NCBI GenBank assembly: GCA_015143295.1
Contig: CM026570.1
Coordinates: 3,682,047-3,746,046 of the forward strand
Direction of reading: 5' to 3'
DNA: 64,000 nucleotides
Origin: Tetracentron sinense
Lineage: Eukaryota; Streptophyta; Magnoliopsida; Trochodendrales; Trochodendraceae
The notes under the pieces are model-generated. The model was not told the DNA's origin, searched no databases, and saw only the letters and a program-made list of their open reading frames with translations. Shown here in pieces: positions 23,161 to 35,053 of the stretch (position 1 is the stretch's first letter; each line of letters starts with the position of its first letter). Both the position numbers and the translations under genes were made by a program.

Positions 23161-23385
23161 AGGAAAGGTACTCCATTGCTATCCCTTTTCATAGGAAAAT
23201 AAATAAGCTTTGCTACCCAATCAGTCAATTGGAGTGATATACTTCTAAACGTATTCAGCCTCTGCCATGGGTTAAAAAAGAAATAACACTTAAAAGGGTG
23301 GAGCCAGGATTTTCTTGTGATCGAAAATATTAGTAATTATCGGTGAATTTGTAGAAACTGATTAAGTGGGTAGGCGTAAGGTTTT

Positions 23386-23407
23386 GGGGGGGGGGGGGGG
23401 GGGGGGG
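23386..23407 (+). repeat. 22-base G homopolymer
   Basis: An uninterrupted run of 22 G. It is capable of G-quadruplex formation, but in assemblies such runs are also common length-error sites. Confidence 0.7.
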
Positions 23408-23467
23408 CATAGTTTCAGAATTATTTTAGTTTGTGTGTCATTTTGTACATTTCTTACGTTTTCTACG

Positions 23468-24894
23468 GGTATTGTTTTTTCCTTGTTTAGGGGGGTAGTT
23501 ACCACCTTTCATCATGGTTATGTATTGGAGAATATAGTAAAAGGGATTGTAATAAGGTGAATGAGATACACTATATCATAAGTTTATCTCATTCACCTTA
23601 GTACAATCCCTCTTACTATATTCTTAAATACTATGCCTTGTTCAATAATTAAATAACATAGATAAATTTTATATTTTTTCAAAAGTTGAGGACAACTACC
23701 TCATTGCCCCATGACTGCCATTTCGAAAAATTAAATAACGTCTATAATTTTTTTGATCAAATGTTTAGGGATAACTGCCTCCCTTGCCCTGCCCCTGCTT
23801 GGAGGTAATATGGGTATCTGATTTTCTCATTGTCATGTGGTCTGCTATAAAATTCTATTCAGCTACCTAACTAACCTTGCGGTCCACTGATCATTGCTCA
23901 TTTTCATATACACTACACAGACTAGCACACAGACTGGCAATAGGTGATAGGCAAACCTGGACCGGATCTCAATGAACTGGGTTCGAGAAACCTAGAACCA
24001 AATCGCCTGTGTTATTCCATGTGGCCTTTTCTATAGGTACGCCTATATGAATTATTGACAGAACAACTCTGCATACTTTATTCATATTAGTGACGGAATA
24101 TGTCAATCTTTATAAGTAAAATTATTATTAAAAAATATATTAATTGTCGAAATATGTATTAGAGACAGAACGTTAATGAAAGAAATAAATCTATCTCAAT
24201 AGGTAATGCATGCTCACTTGTGTAAAGTTGTTTACAACTGTTAAATCCATACAAGACAAGTGATCATGGACGGCCTTCAAACACTCCTGACCACAGGGAA
24301 CAACACAGATGATTTGGTTATGAAAAACCCATAGGTTTTTCTTGTTTGATCATCAGTTTGGGTTTTTCTTACAGCTTTGCATGGATCTGAAAATTCATCA
24401 GTACTACTACCACTGCACATTATTTCAGTAATATAATCCTCAATATCTTTTTATCCCTTTAAATTCGTAAAATCGTTCAAGATGATTTTGACTGTGTAAA
24501 ATTTGTAATAACTTTTTTTTTGGAATGAGGCTATCCGGGCCTCTTAGAGCACCCGAAAGTCCCTTGGGTCATGCAGATCGCTTTATATTACACAACCAAA
24601 AAGCCAAGATAAACCCCGAAGGGTCACCAACAAGGGCAAGGAGCTCAAACTCAAGACCTCTGCTTCTTAAGGCGTGGTCTTAAGGCGTGGTCTTGACCAC
24701 TAGCCCAACCACACGTTGTCGTAAGCTTCCCGATGTGATCTCCTGCCAGCCATTTTGGCCAGAGTTTCTTGCCTAGTCTACTAACTTCTGGATGAATTAT
24801 TTCTCTATAAGGTCATCAGACAAGTTGGACAATCCCAAGCTAACTACCAACCATAATTTATCCCATCTCTTAATGGCTGCCAATAATATAAAAC
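23468..24894. repeat. Segmental duplication, copy 1 (1.4 kb)
   Basis: This block is matched, with small differences, by 27948-28037 plus 30315-31567. It opens with TTGTTTTTTCCTTGTTTAGG and closes with an ATAATATAAAA junction. Near 23526-23625 it holds a 40-bp hairpin (AGTAAAAGGGATTGTAATAAG against its complement) whose right arm is shortened in copy 2. A SINE-like unit at about 24513-24718 is present at the same place in both copies, so it predates the duplication. Confidence 0.75.
24513..24718 (-). repeat. tRNA-like SINE within duplication copy 1
   Basis: The minus strand has a GGGCTAGTGG-type A-box remnant and GAGTTTGAGCTCC in the B-box position, and ends in an A tail at 24513-24521. A short CTTAAGGCGTGGT text is duplicated inside this copy but not in copy 2. 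No target duplication was resolved. Confidence 0.5.
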
Positions 24895-24930
24895 TAAGAA
24901 AGGAACCTGTGCGATGCACGGAAATGACAA
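24895..24930 (-). mobile_element. Helitron 3' terminus
   Basis: Read on the minus strand, CCGTGCATCGCACAGG (a hairpin) is followed by TTCCTTTCTTAG. This is close to the terminus of the Helitron at 28038-30314. It abuts the end of duplication copy 1 exactly after ATAATATAAAA, where copy 2 continues uninterrupted. The 5' end of this insertion, somewhere to the right, was not found. Confidence 0.55.
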
Positions 24931-26543
24931 GGAATTAAGTGAAATAATTGTATAGAATAATAAAATTATTAAAAAATAGAATAAAACCTCTAGAGAGGGA
25001 CTTCATGACTTACAGTTTAAGCGGCCCCCATTTGAAAAGTAGTTGCAACTTAGAAAGACTGATATAATATTACCCCTATTGCTCTTGGATGCAAATGGCG
25101 GCTTAGTCTCCTAAAGATATTTTCGTAAGGGGTTAGAATTTCATCGAGCATACGGAAGAAAATGGATTGCAGACAATCAGGATCCCACATTTAATATGAG
25201 GGAAAGAAACTCAATAAAGCTAATGAATTTTTCCCCGTCTCCATTGTCATAAGATCTGCGTGATTTGTATAAGATTAATATGATTCAATCCCAGTTGAGG
25301 CAAAAATTGAAGAAAAATCACCCCATATGTGCACCTTTTATCATGCACAAATAATGAAATGTTAAATTATTATCAATCGGAAACCTTAAAAAAAACATAT
25401 GTACAAATTATCTGTAAAATATCACAACTCAAAGTTTGACAGATTTTTGGGACACTTGCAATCCTAGGAAGGTAAGATAGAAGCAAAGAAATGAAGACAA
25501 TGTTAGCACGAAGCCCATACACTCTAAATTCCCACTTTTAACATTGGTGAGATAAGACCAAAACAGAAAATAAAAGTTACAGCTTATGTGAGAAACCATA
25601 TGATTCCAAGTTGGGATACTGGGGGGATATTAATTTAGTAAAAAAGACACGAAACAAAAGCAATACGAATGCCAAATAAATGTGCCCCAAAAAATAAAAA
25701 ATAAAAAGCAAAGAAAGACGTACCAATATGCGTGCTCCAACTTGAGATAGGTATCTGATGTCATCAAATTAATACTAATTAAACCCCGAGCGTTGGGTGG
25801 GTTACATGGCGTTTAGGTAGCAGCACACGCAACCATCGGGGCAGTATTCCTGCATAACATAATGATGTGAGGTCCACAACATGAAATTTAGAACCAGTTC
25901 TCATGGAGATCTGCTAATTTTCCATCCACAGCAAGTGCATAATTTTATGAACAAAAGAAATTTTTGCAAAAATTTCCTTTTATCAGAGTGCTTGCCTACT
26001 CAAACACTTTGAAGTTGAGTTGCAGAATTTTAGAATGCTGATAAATTATTATATTCCGAAGAGAGCCATTATTAATATTAAAAAAAAAAAAAAAAACAGC
26101 ATTCAAAGATCTCCCTTAAATTCTCCCAGTGGATCAAGATTTCGGACCAACAAAAGCCCATTAACTGGGCGTTAAAGATTGGGAAACCGGTGGATGGCTA
26201 CTCTCATTACAGAGTTGGATTTCCGCATAGGAGAAAAAAGCTAAAGACAACAAATAGCACAAATAAGAAAAAATTTATAGAAAGACTCAAGAAGTTGAAC
26301 CAACAAACACCCATTAATTGGGCGTTGCAAATTGGGAAGCCCGTGAGCGGCAACTTCCCCTACATATTTCATTGCAATTTTCATGTTTTTCAAAGTCCAC
26401 TGGATGCATGGGTTGATGAAGCCTTTCTTAGGCATTTCCCAAAAAAACATTTGCTACTAAATTATTTTCGACAAAAAATATTTAAAAAAAAAATTGTGTA
26501 TGGGAATATTTTTTTTTTTTTTAAATAAGGATAATTAATAATA
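24931..26543. other. Probable Helitron body or spacer
   Basis: No gene is supported. Two diverged copies of about 65 bases (near 26147-26212 and 26300-26365) share CCAACAAANNCCCATTAA and TGGGCGTT. Poly-A runs occur near 26079-26096. A open frame over 26190-26528 has low-complexity ends and no recognised domain. Confidence 0.4.
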
Positions 26544-26698
26544 GGACTTTGCTATTGAGATCGTCTAGGACTGAGACCACCCTTGTCTCAGCTCGGGTTG
26601 TAAAGAAAAGTAGGGGATTAGAAAAACATTCGATTCCCGAGTTGAGAGACACGGTCTCATGCTGTTATCTGTCATGGACGGTCTCAGAAGCATTATCC
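26544..26698. mobile_element. Mutator-like MITE, GGACTTTGC family
   Basis: GGACTTTGCTATTGAGATCG on the left pairs with CGGTCTCAGAAGCATTATCC on the right. TTAATAATA flanks both sides (26535-26543, 26699-26707), a perfect 9-bp target duplication. At 155 bp it is non-coding. Confidence 0.8.
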
Positions 26699-26853
26699 TT
26701 AATAATATAGTAGCACCGAACTAAAATAAATTTTAATTAACTGGCCTGGAACTCTCTCTCTCACTCTATGGATTGATCATAGACTGTTCAATCTCTCAAG
26801 AAAGAAAAAGGAAAAAGGACCAGGGTACTTCAAAGTAGAATGGTTTTGAGTCC

Positions 26854-27062
26854 CAGGGCCGGCCCAAGCCATTTGGAGGCCTAAAGCGAGAATTCTAAAT
26901 GAGACTTTTTTTTAATTGGATTCACTATAAAATGAGGTCTTTTTTAGGATTTCTTTTCACTAAATCAGGTTCATAAAACCATCAAAGCCCACGCTTTGGG
27001 GCCTTCATTTTTTTGGGGCCTAAAGCGCGGGCTTTGATGGCTTAATGGACGGGCCAGCCCTG
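26854..27062. mobile_element. hAT-like MITE with CAGGGC ends
   Basis: CAGGGCCGGCCCAAGCC at the left is mirrored by GGCCAGCCCTG at the right, and GGCCTAAAGCG occurs in both arms. GTTTTGA occurs at both flanks, with a few extra bases on the left, so the target duplication is imperfect. Confidence 0.55.
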
Positions 27063-27336
27063 GTTTTGACCCTCATGCATGACCTTGTTCACGGTTCTTC
27101 TTCCTCTTTCCCTGTTCACACATTTTCCATTGGCCCTTATTTATACAATTACAATAAAAGTGGGAAGTGATATTGCGAACCAAAAAAGAAAAAAGAAAAA
27201 GGTAATTCATACAATATATGAGGTGAGAAATTAAAGAACGAATGCTAAAAACCATAGGAATTATCAAAAGGTGCATGACTTCACCTCCCCTATCATACAA
27301 CAAAAATTAGTTTCTCTATATGTGTCCCTACAACAC

Positions 27337-27338
<2 letters not shown>

Positions 27339-27428
<90 letters not shown>
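27339..27428. repeat. Compound microsatellite (CT)n(AT)n
   Basis: About 60 bases of CT followed by about 30 bases of AT. It creates long artificial open frames in several registers, none of which is a gene. Confidence 0.95.
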
Positions 27429-27430
<2 letters not shown>

Positions 27431-27947
27431 ACAGAAAGAAAAAGGGAGGTGAGAATTTTGCCAAACTTTACATGGTTGTTTTCTTCTCGGGATGCCTTGT
27501 GCATGCCCCCTTTTGCAACGTTGCATCCATGACTGAAGTTCCCCAAGAGATAGACACCCACTGCGGCAATCCTAATCCCATGGATGGATCCTGCCAAAAA
27601 TTTCACCAAAAGTCATATAGACTCTTCAAAACTATATTGCTTCAAAAAGTCATGGATTGCATGACACGCATTGCTAGAGGGAAGATATATACCAAGCGAT
27701 GTACCGCTTGAGAAGGTAGATCAAGGCGTGTCCACTGCCCACGGATTACATTCATTATTTCTTCTCATAATCTTCAAACTCCAAAGGAAAAGAATCTAAC
27801 ATGTTTGATGGTTGTGGTCGAGAATAGTGTATGAGAAGCCTTAGAAGCTTTCGGGGTTTTATTTCTTAAAGTGGAGAGAAAGAGAGATAAACATAAATGT
27901 GGTTTCAAAGAGGTGGAACGTTACATTTGTAGGGGAACGTTACAATA

Positions 27948-28037
27948 TTGTTTTTTCCTTGTTTAGGGGGGCAGTTACCCCCTTTCATCATGGCTATGTA
28001 TTGGAGAATATAGTAAGAGGGATTGTAATAAGGTGAA
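27948..28037. repeat. Segmental duplication, copy 2, left part
   Basis: This matches 23468-23557. The match stops at GGTGAA and resumes at 30315 with TGAGATACAC, the interruption being the Helitron described next. Confidence 0.75.
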
Positions 28038-30314
28038 CTAGAAAGGAGCCCGTGCGATGCACGGGAAATTAAAAAAAGTGAGTGATAAAAAATAAAATAA
28101 TTAGTCTAGGTATACTCCCAAAGTGTACTTCCAAATATACTCAAAAATCCTAAACATTTATCTCGATTGTTAAATGGTGACATTAGAAAAGACAAAATAA
28201 GCTAACTCAAATCGGCTTTTTGTGACTGGTTATTAACAGTTATGATTAGTGTGGGTCTGAGTTAAGATTACTTATCCAACAGATGCATTAGCAGGTGGCT
28301 TGTTAAGGTAATGCCAACGTCACTTTTCCTTACCATTCATCCGGGTGCTCTAAATAATTGGGTGAATAAATGATCAAAATCTCCATGGAATTTCTCCAAG
28401 TCTCTAGACCCACTACAATCTTGGATACGATGTTGTCGTGGATAAGTGATGTGGTTAATTCAAACAGCAAGCCAAGATTTAAAAAGGAAATGGTATATAC
28501 ACTTGGAAAAAATCATATTTCAGTACATTTGTAGCCTACAAATCTTCCATGCGCAACATCAGTTCTACGAAAAGAAAATAGAAGCTTTTCCAATGTCCTA
28601 CCCACGTTTAGAAATTACATATACCTCCATAATTGTGAGTGCTAAGTGAGCATTTGCAATAAGCACTTCCAAAAGGACGCTAACTTTAAGTAATTAATTC
28701 CAAAACTGAGTAATACCCGTCACCTGCAAATTATAGTAATCTCACAATTAGGGGTGACTTTTCAAGGGTTAATCTGCGTCTCGACAATCAGATTTTCTCA
28801 TAAATAAATCTGAAATATGAAGAAATACATTGCAAACCTCATTATTCATTTATGAAAAAACAGTAGCCATGTACCCTCCGAAGAGGTAAAACATGTATTC
28901 GAACAAAATATAGTAAAAAGAAGAAGACATGTTGATCTGTGGGTGCGATTAAACTCTCCCTATTGGTAGATGCATGGAGAACAACTAAACAAAGCATTAT
29001 AAATTAAGAGATGCCACAACAGGAGCGGGACGTCCCCCAACCCTCATTCATCTTACCGTTCATCGCCTCGTATATTTTTTCGGCTGGGTGGAAAAAAATT
29101 TCCACTGGCGCACTGTCTCGGACCAAGGTTCCAATAACTGAAACTGCGAACCAATGTCCCTCTCCGGCCAGATCCCTGTATCAATAACTCCAATAACCAG
29201 ATTAGGCGTTTGGAATCGTATTGGACTCGAATGATGTTGAAACTGTCACGAAGGAGAATAGGAGGAAAGTAGTTAGAAGGAGAAAGAAGGTCTGATAAGA
29301 GAGGTCGCCATTAGACAACCGGAAATCACGAACCCACAAACTCGCATAACATGATGGAGCGAATCTGCGAATGGTCGGCCTCTGCAACTATAGTCCCAAA
29401 TATTCTGTCTCTGTTGTGTGTATAATATGAGAGAAGGTATAATGCGGTTCCTTTAATAAAGAGAGGAAAAGAGGGAGGCTTTTTCATAGACATAAAAATT
29501 CCACATGAACAGGTGTGTCGGTTGCAGAGGAGACGGAGGCGAAACAGCCCTTCTATGCTGCCATCTAACTGTTTAAAAAGTTGCCCAAAGGTTGCAACCC
29601 TTGGAGCAACCCACACGCCTCTCCAATTTCTCTCCCTAAACCGTCGCACCCCATTTTCTTAAAACCTATCTCAACCTTCCATCTGCCCTTCTTTGCTGAG
29701 ATCAGATTTCAAAAGTTGAATAGTTGCATCGCTCCATTGATCCCCCACCCACACTTCATATCTCAACAGCCATATCGAACAGGTGTGTAGTTTGTTTGAT
29801 ATACAAAGGAAGAGAGATGAGAAAACAGAGGGAAAAAAAAAGGAGAAGAGGAGGATTACATGGTGTTAAAATGTTGCATTAAACCCTGATATACAAAAGG
29901 AATAGAGGTGAGAAAACAGAGATAAAGTCGTAAAGAGGAGCCGCAGGTCGTTGAAACTTTGCATCCAGACCTTCCAAAGAGTGTTGTACCCCAAACAGGT
30001 ATTTGCGGGTTGTTGAAACGTTGCATCCAAGCCTTCCAAAGGGTGTTGTACCCCCCAAACAGGTACCTTTAGGCAAATGCCACGTGGCACAAACAACTTA
30101 ACATTGCTCCTGAAACGCCACATGGACCACCAAAGTTACATCTCTTTAACCGGTATGAATAGAAAATAATTCTTTAATAACACTTGTTGGCTCCCTAAAA
30201 TCGCTCTCAAACCGCCACGTAGGCCTCCCCCACCCTGGCTTTCATTAGTAGTCCCTAAAATCGCTCTCAAACCGCCACGTAGGCCTCCCCCACGCTGGCT
30301 TTCATTAGTAGTAA
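28038..30314 (-). mobile_element. Non-autonomous Helitron with preserved empty site
   Basis: On the minus strand the 3' end is a perfect hairpin, CCCGTGCATCGCACGGG, followed by CTCCTTTCTAG and then a host T. The 5' end reads TTACTACTAATGAAAGCC, one base off the usual TC start, and is preceded by a host A. The undisturbed target is visible in duplication copy 1, where GGTGAA and TGAGATACAC are contiguous, so the boundaries are defined to the base. The 2,277-bp body encodes no RepHel protein. The 5' end is followed by a tandem 60-bp duplication (30192-30251 and 30252-30311). Near 29955-30065 is a second tandem pair containing GTTGTACCCC. No captured gene could be recognised. Confidence 0.85.
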
Positions 30315-31567
30315 TGAGATACACAATATCCCTCTTATTATATTCTTCAATACTATGCCTTGTTCAATAATTAAACAACATAGATAAATTTTATATTTTT
30401 TCAAAAGTTCAGAACTACCTCATTGCCCCATGGCTTCCATTTTAAATAATTAAATAACATATATAATTTTTTTGATCAAATGTTTAGGGATAATTGCCTC
30501 CCTAATTGCCCTGCCCTTGCTTGGAGGTGACCGGCTATATGGGTATCTGATTTTCTCATTGTCGTGTGGTCTGGTATAAAATTTTATTCAGCTACCTAAC
30601 TAACCTTGTGGTCCGCTGATCATTGCTCATTTTCATATACACTACACAGACTAGCACACGGACCGGCAATAGGTGATAGGCAAACTTGGACCGGATCTCA
30701 ATGAACTAGGTTCGAGAAACCTAGAACCAAATCGTCTGTGTTAGAACAAGCCTTCATACTTTATTCATATTAGTGACGGAATATGTCCATCTCTATAGGT
30801 AAAATTATTATTAAAAAATATATTAAATATTGAAATATGTATTAGAGACTGAACATTAATGATAGAAATAAATCTGTCTCTATTGGTAATGCATGCTCAC
30901 TTGTGTAAAGTTGTTTGCAACTGTTAAATCCATACAAGACAAGTGATCATGAATGGCCTTCAAACACTCCTGGCCACAAGGAACAACACAGATGATTTGG
31001 TTATGAAAAACCCATAGGTTTTTCTTGTTTGATCATCAGTTTGGGTTTTCTTACAGCTTTGCATGGATCTGAAAATTCATCAGTACTACTACCACTGCAC
31101 ATTATTTCAGTAATTTAATCCTCAATATCTTTTTATCCCTTTAAATTTGTAAAATCATTCAAGATGATTTTGACTGTGTAAATTTTGTAATAACATGGTT
31201 TTTTTTTGGAATGAGGCTTAGAGCACCCGACTAAGTCCCTTGGGTCATGCAGATCGCTTTATACTAGACAACCAGGAAAGCCGGGATAAACCCTGAACGG
31301 TGGCCAACAAGGGCAAGGGGCTCGAACTCAAGACCTCTGCTTCTTAAGGTGTGGTCTATGACCACTAGCCAACCCCACGTTGCCGTAAGCTTCCCGTTGT
31401 GATCTCCTGCCAGCCATTTTGGCCAGAATTTCTTGCCTACGCCAGTAACTTCTGGATGTATTATTTCTCTGTAAGGTCGTCAGACAAGTTGGACAATCCC
31501 AAGCTAACTACCAACACTAATTTATCCTATCTCTCAATGGCTGCCCATAATATAAAATATCACTAAC
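30315..31567. repeat. Segmental duplication, copy 2, right part
   Basis: This matches 23563-24894 closely, including the shared SINE at about 31198-31385. Beyond the point where copy 1 is cut by a Helitron terminus, copy 2 runs on a few bases (TATCACTAAC) and is then cut by the solo LTR at 31573. Its last 50 bases belong to the coding-like exon described at 35054. Confidence 0.75.
31198..31385 (-). repeat. tRNA-like SINE within duplication copy 2
   Basis: The minus strand starts near GGGGTTGGCTAGTGG (A-box-like). It has a good B box, GAGTTCGAGCCCC, and ends in an A tail at 31198-31208. It is the same insertion as the unit at 24513-24718. Confidence 0.55.
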
Positions 31568-31572
31568 AGGTC

Positions 31573-34518
31573 TGTGAGCACGGGTTTCGGGGGAACCCTG
31601 GTTTACATCTCACGGGGTAGTATAGAGTCGCCACCTATTCATTCGGAAGCGAGAAGTCCCCGGGATTTGAATAGGGTCTTGGTCATTGATCAGAGATCAG
31701 GGTAAGAGGTTCGGTTAAGTCCGGGGAAGGGGTTAGGCACCCCGCCACTTCCACTTTCAGTGGTTCCCTACTTACTAGGGTTAAGCCAAATTAAACTCAA
31801 TGTTAATCAAATGCTTTAAGTACTTAAGATAATGCTAATCTAAGAAGGAGAAACTCCTAGACTAGGGTCGAACCCGGGTTGGGCTGCCTACATACTCACA
31901 TATGGGTGAGATCAGACCGAGCGTAGTTCTGACACATGAGCCCGTGCCAAGGCTAAGGGTGTGTGTGTGTGTGCACCAAGGGTGGCTTAGGGTCTAGCCG
32001 GGAGGCTAGGGGTGGTTGACCGGGTTGGTCAAGTGCTTGGTATTGGGCCCGGTAGGCCTAAGGTAAGTCCGATAGACTAGGGTTGGGCTCGGTAGGCCGA
32101 GGGTGAAGCCCGGTAGGCTGGTTTGGGCTCGGTGGGCCGAGATTGGGCCCGGTAGGCCAAGGATGAGCCCGGTAGGCTAGGGTTTGGCCCGGTAGGTCGA
32201 GATTAAGCTCGGTAGGCCAAGGGGTGAGGCCTGGTAGGCCCAGGGTCTTAACCGAGGGTTAGGGTTGTTAAGAAAGGTGATTAATCCTGGTCAGGGGTGC
32301 TAACCATGGTTAAAAAGTTCAATATCAGATTTTTTTGGTCTTTTTGAATTTTTCTGATTTTTTTGGGATTTTCTCAAATTTTTCCCAGCGGTCAAAGATG
32401 TTTAACCGTGGTTAAGGAGGGGAGGTCACCATGGTTAAGGGTCTTACCCATGGTTAAATGGTCAAAAGAGACCATTTTTGGGTTTCTCCTAACATTTTGG
32501 ATTTTTTGAGTATTTTTCCAGATTTTTTCCGGGTCAGGATTTTTTACCCGTGGTTAAGGGTCAAAAATGGGGTCGACTCTGATTAAGTGTCTTAACCACA
32601 GTAAAAAATGCAATTGAAAACATTTCTGGATTTTATGTAATATTTATGATTTTTTGATGATTTTTCCAGAATTTTTGCTAGGTCATGGGCCGCTTAACCA
32701 TGGTTAAATGTTAACCACGGGTGAGTTTAACCATGGTTAAGGAGCCGACTGAAACAAAAATGGGCCCAGGGTCCATGGCAGGGCCTAGAATAGCCTCCTA
32801 CCCGGTCTGGGCCCCCACAAATATCCGAAATTGCAAAAAACTCCAAATTTCCATCAAATTTTTAACCATAGTTAACATGAATTTAACTATGGTTAACGGG
32901 GGAATCGCGGGAATCCGAGACCATCATTGGGTAGCCTGCTATGTGAGGAACAATTTGGGCCCTTGTGGGACCCAAGGGGATGCCGTATGTCGGCCCCACA
33001 ATGGCCCAAAGTTGCCCCGAAAAACACTACATAAAATGACGATTTCCACCAAAACAGATTTTTGTTCCAAACGTTGCGGTAATTTTTCCGCTGATTGGCT
33101 CAACCCCTGGGGGATCTGAGACCATGGTAGCGAAGCTTGCTATGAGGGGAACAATTTGGGCCCTTGTGAGGCCCAAGGAGAGGCCGGATGTGGTCCCCAC
33201 AGAGGCCCAAAGTCACCCCGTCGCACAGATTTTCACACTGTTGACCTTACTTTGGGGTCGATTTAACTATGGTTAGAATGCGAGTTAGGGGCTGAAATTG
33301 TACAAGGGGATAGCCTGGAGTGTGGTGAGTCTAACTATGGCCTCGGTTTTTTCCAAGGCCGGGTCTAACCATGGTTAAACCGGGGTTAAAGGCAGTGTCT
33401 TGAAAACGATTTTTTTTGAAAATTTTATGGAAAAAAAAGCTTGGATGGCTGATTGGGTTGAGCAATGGGAGTCTAGGGGGATCACTCATTGATTGAGGAG
33501 CCCCAGACCTCCGGGAGTGATCGTGCACGGTGGTGAGGGCTATGCCCGTGGCCACACCTCAAGGTCAGCCTATCCCCCCCCCCCCCCCCCTTTTTTTTTA
33601 AACTACTAAAAAAAAGTAAAACACAATGAGGACCCCTGGAATGGGACCAGGGGTCCCTTACAATGGTCAAATATAAATAAAAGGGGAGGTGTATACCCTC
33701 GGAACTCGTGGTGGAGCAGCTGCCAACGGTAGGCACAGCTTGGGCAGTGGCGGTGTCGGCACGTGTTGTGAGGTTGTGGCTGTCCCAGTGACGACTTGGG
33801 AGTTGCGGAGGGCTTGAGACGGCCTCGGGATTGGGCTGAGGTAAGTGGTGAGGGTTGGAGTGGGTTTAAGCCGAGCTCGGGTAGCACTGTTTTTTTTTTA
33901 GAAAAATCTTCTCTCTTTTTTTGTTCAGTGATGGCTGCTTGGGGTGGGCTAGTAGAGGTCACACGAGAGTCAAAGGGGTAAGGCTTGAAGACTTGGGGTT
34001 GAATGCGGAAAGGCTCACTGCTGCAAACAAATTTTTTTTTGAAAAATCCTCCCCCCAACAGTAGCCTTCGGTGGAGCTTTTAAAGGAGAAGAAGAGGGAT
34101 TGAGATGAGGATAAGGATGAGGGTGATGTGGCTACGCGTGGGAGATACGGTCCGGAGGAGAGCAGGGCAGCAGGGGCAGGAGGGCTCAGTGGGCTGTACG
34201 CCCGTCCCAACGGTTGGGACGATGAACAGTAAAAGAAATTTTTTTTTTTTTCTTTTGGTTCGGTCGTGTCTTTTGGGTTTGGTTATGTGGGTTGGGCCCA
34301 ACCCGCATATGGGCCCTGCCACATGGGGTTGGTGCCCAACCATACCCCTTCCAAATTTTTTTTTTTTTTTTTTTAAATACATTTTTAATTATTTTTTAAA
34401 AAGAAAACCTTTTTTTTTTTTTCCTTTTATTTATTTATTTATTTATTCTTTTTTTTGTTGTTGTTTTAGACTAAAAAAAAAAACCTTCTTTTTTTTGTTT
34501 TTCGTTTTTTGTTTTTGT

Positions 34519-34550
<32 letters not shown>

Positions 34551-35053
34551 TTTTTTTAAAAATTTTCTATGAATATGATTTGTTTGGGGTTTTAAAATTT
34601 GGGCCCAGTTGCATGTGGGCCTTACCACATGGGGTTGCTAACCAAAAATTAAACCCCTTTATTTATTTACTTATTTTTGTTATTATTTTTTTTGCTATAT
34701 TTTTTGAATTTTAAATTTTGTTTTGTTTCCCTTTTTGGGCTAAACCCCCACACATGTAAAGCAAAAAGTATTTTACTTTACAACAAAAATTTAAATTTTA
34801 CAAAAGGGTAGTGGGTCCTACCTTAGATTTGGCTTAATGGGCCCATGCTTGGGCCCAAAAACAAGGTTTTATCCATTTTGGACTTGAAAAGGGGCCTTGA
34901 GCCCATAGGACTTTGCCTAGGGCTTGGGCTTGGGCTTGGGCTAGGGCTAGGCTAGGGTTAGACCTAGGTTTAGGTCTAGGGTTTAGGTGAGAATAACCAC
35001 GGTTAACGGGGGTTAACCAGGATTGAGTAAGGTGTAAAAATTGGGTGCTTACA
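31573..35053 (-). mobile_element. Large solo LTR, probably Ty3/gypsy
   Basis: The block runs from TGTGAGCACGGG to GGGTGCTTACA and is flanked by the 5-bp duplication AGGTC (31568-31572, 35054-35058). It holds no second LTR, primer site or pol frame, so a 3.48-kb solo LTR is the simplest reading. On the minus strand it would start TGTAAGCACCC, a start common among plant gypsy LTRs. Inside are a minisatellite (32040-32245), many TTAACCATGGTTAA-like palindromes (32270-33390) and long T, G/T and C homopolymer tracts (33575-34560). Long open frames here are low-complexity artefacts. Confidence 0.7.
32040..32245. repeat. Minisatellite of CCCGGTAGGCC units
   Basis: About nine imperfect units of 20-25 bases are built on GGGCCCGGTAGGCC or GGCTCGGTAGGCC with a variable GAGATT or AGGGT spacer. 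It lies near the left end of the solo LTR. Confidence 0.75.

Noticed and set aside
27264..27526. Overlapping open frames with long Ser-Leu or Arg-Glu runs on both strands
   Set aside because: They are translations of the (CT)n(AT)n microsatellite and have no independent support.
27472..27711. A 79-residue frame with six cysteines that could be a small secreted peptide
   Set aside because: It starts just after the microsatellite, has no clear signal peptide or known cysteine pattern, and no promoter or splice context. It is possible but unsupported.
34105..34572. A 155-residue frame on the plus strand
   Set aside because: Most of it is poly-Phe or Phe-Cys text from T-rich runs inside the solo LTR.
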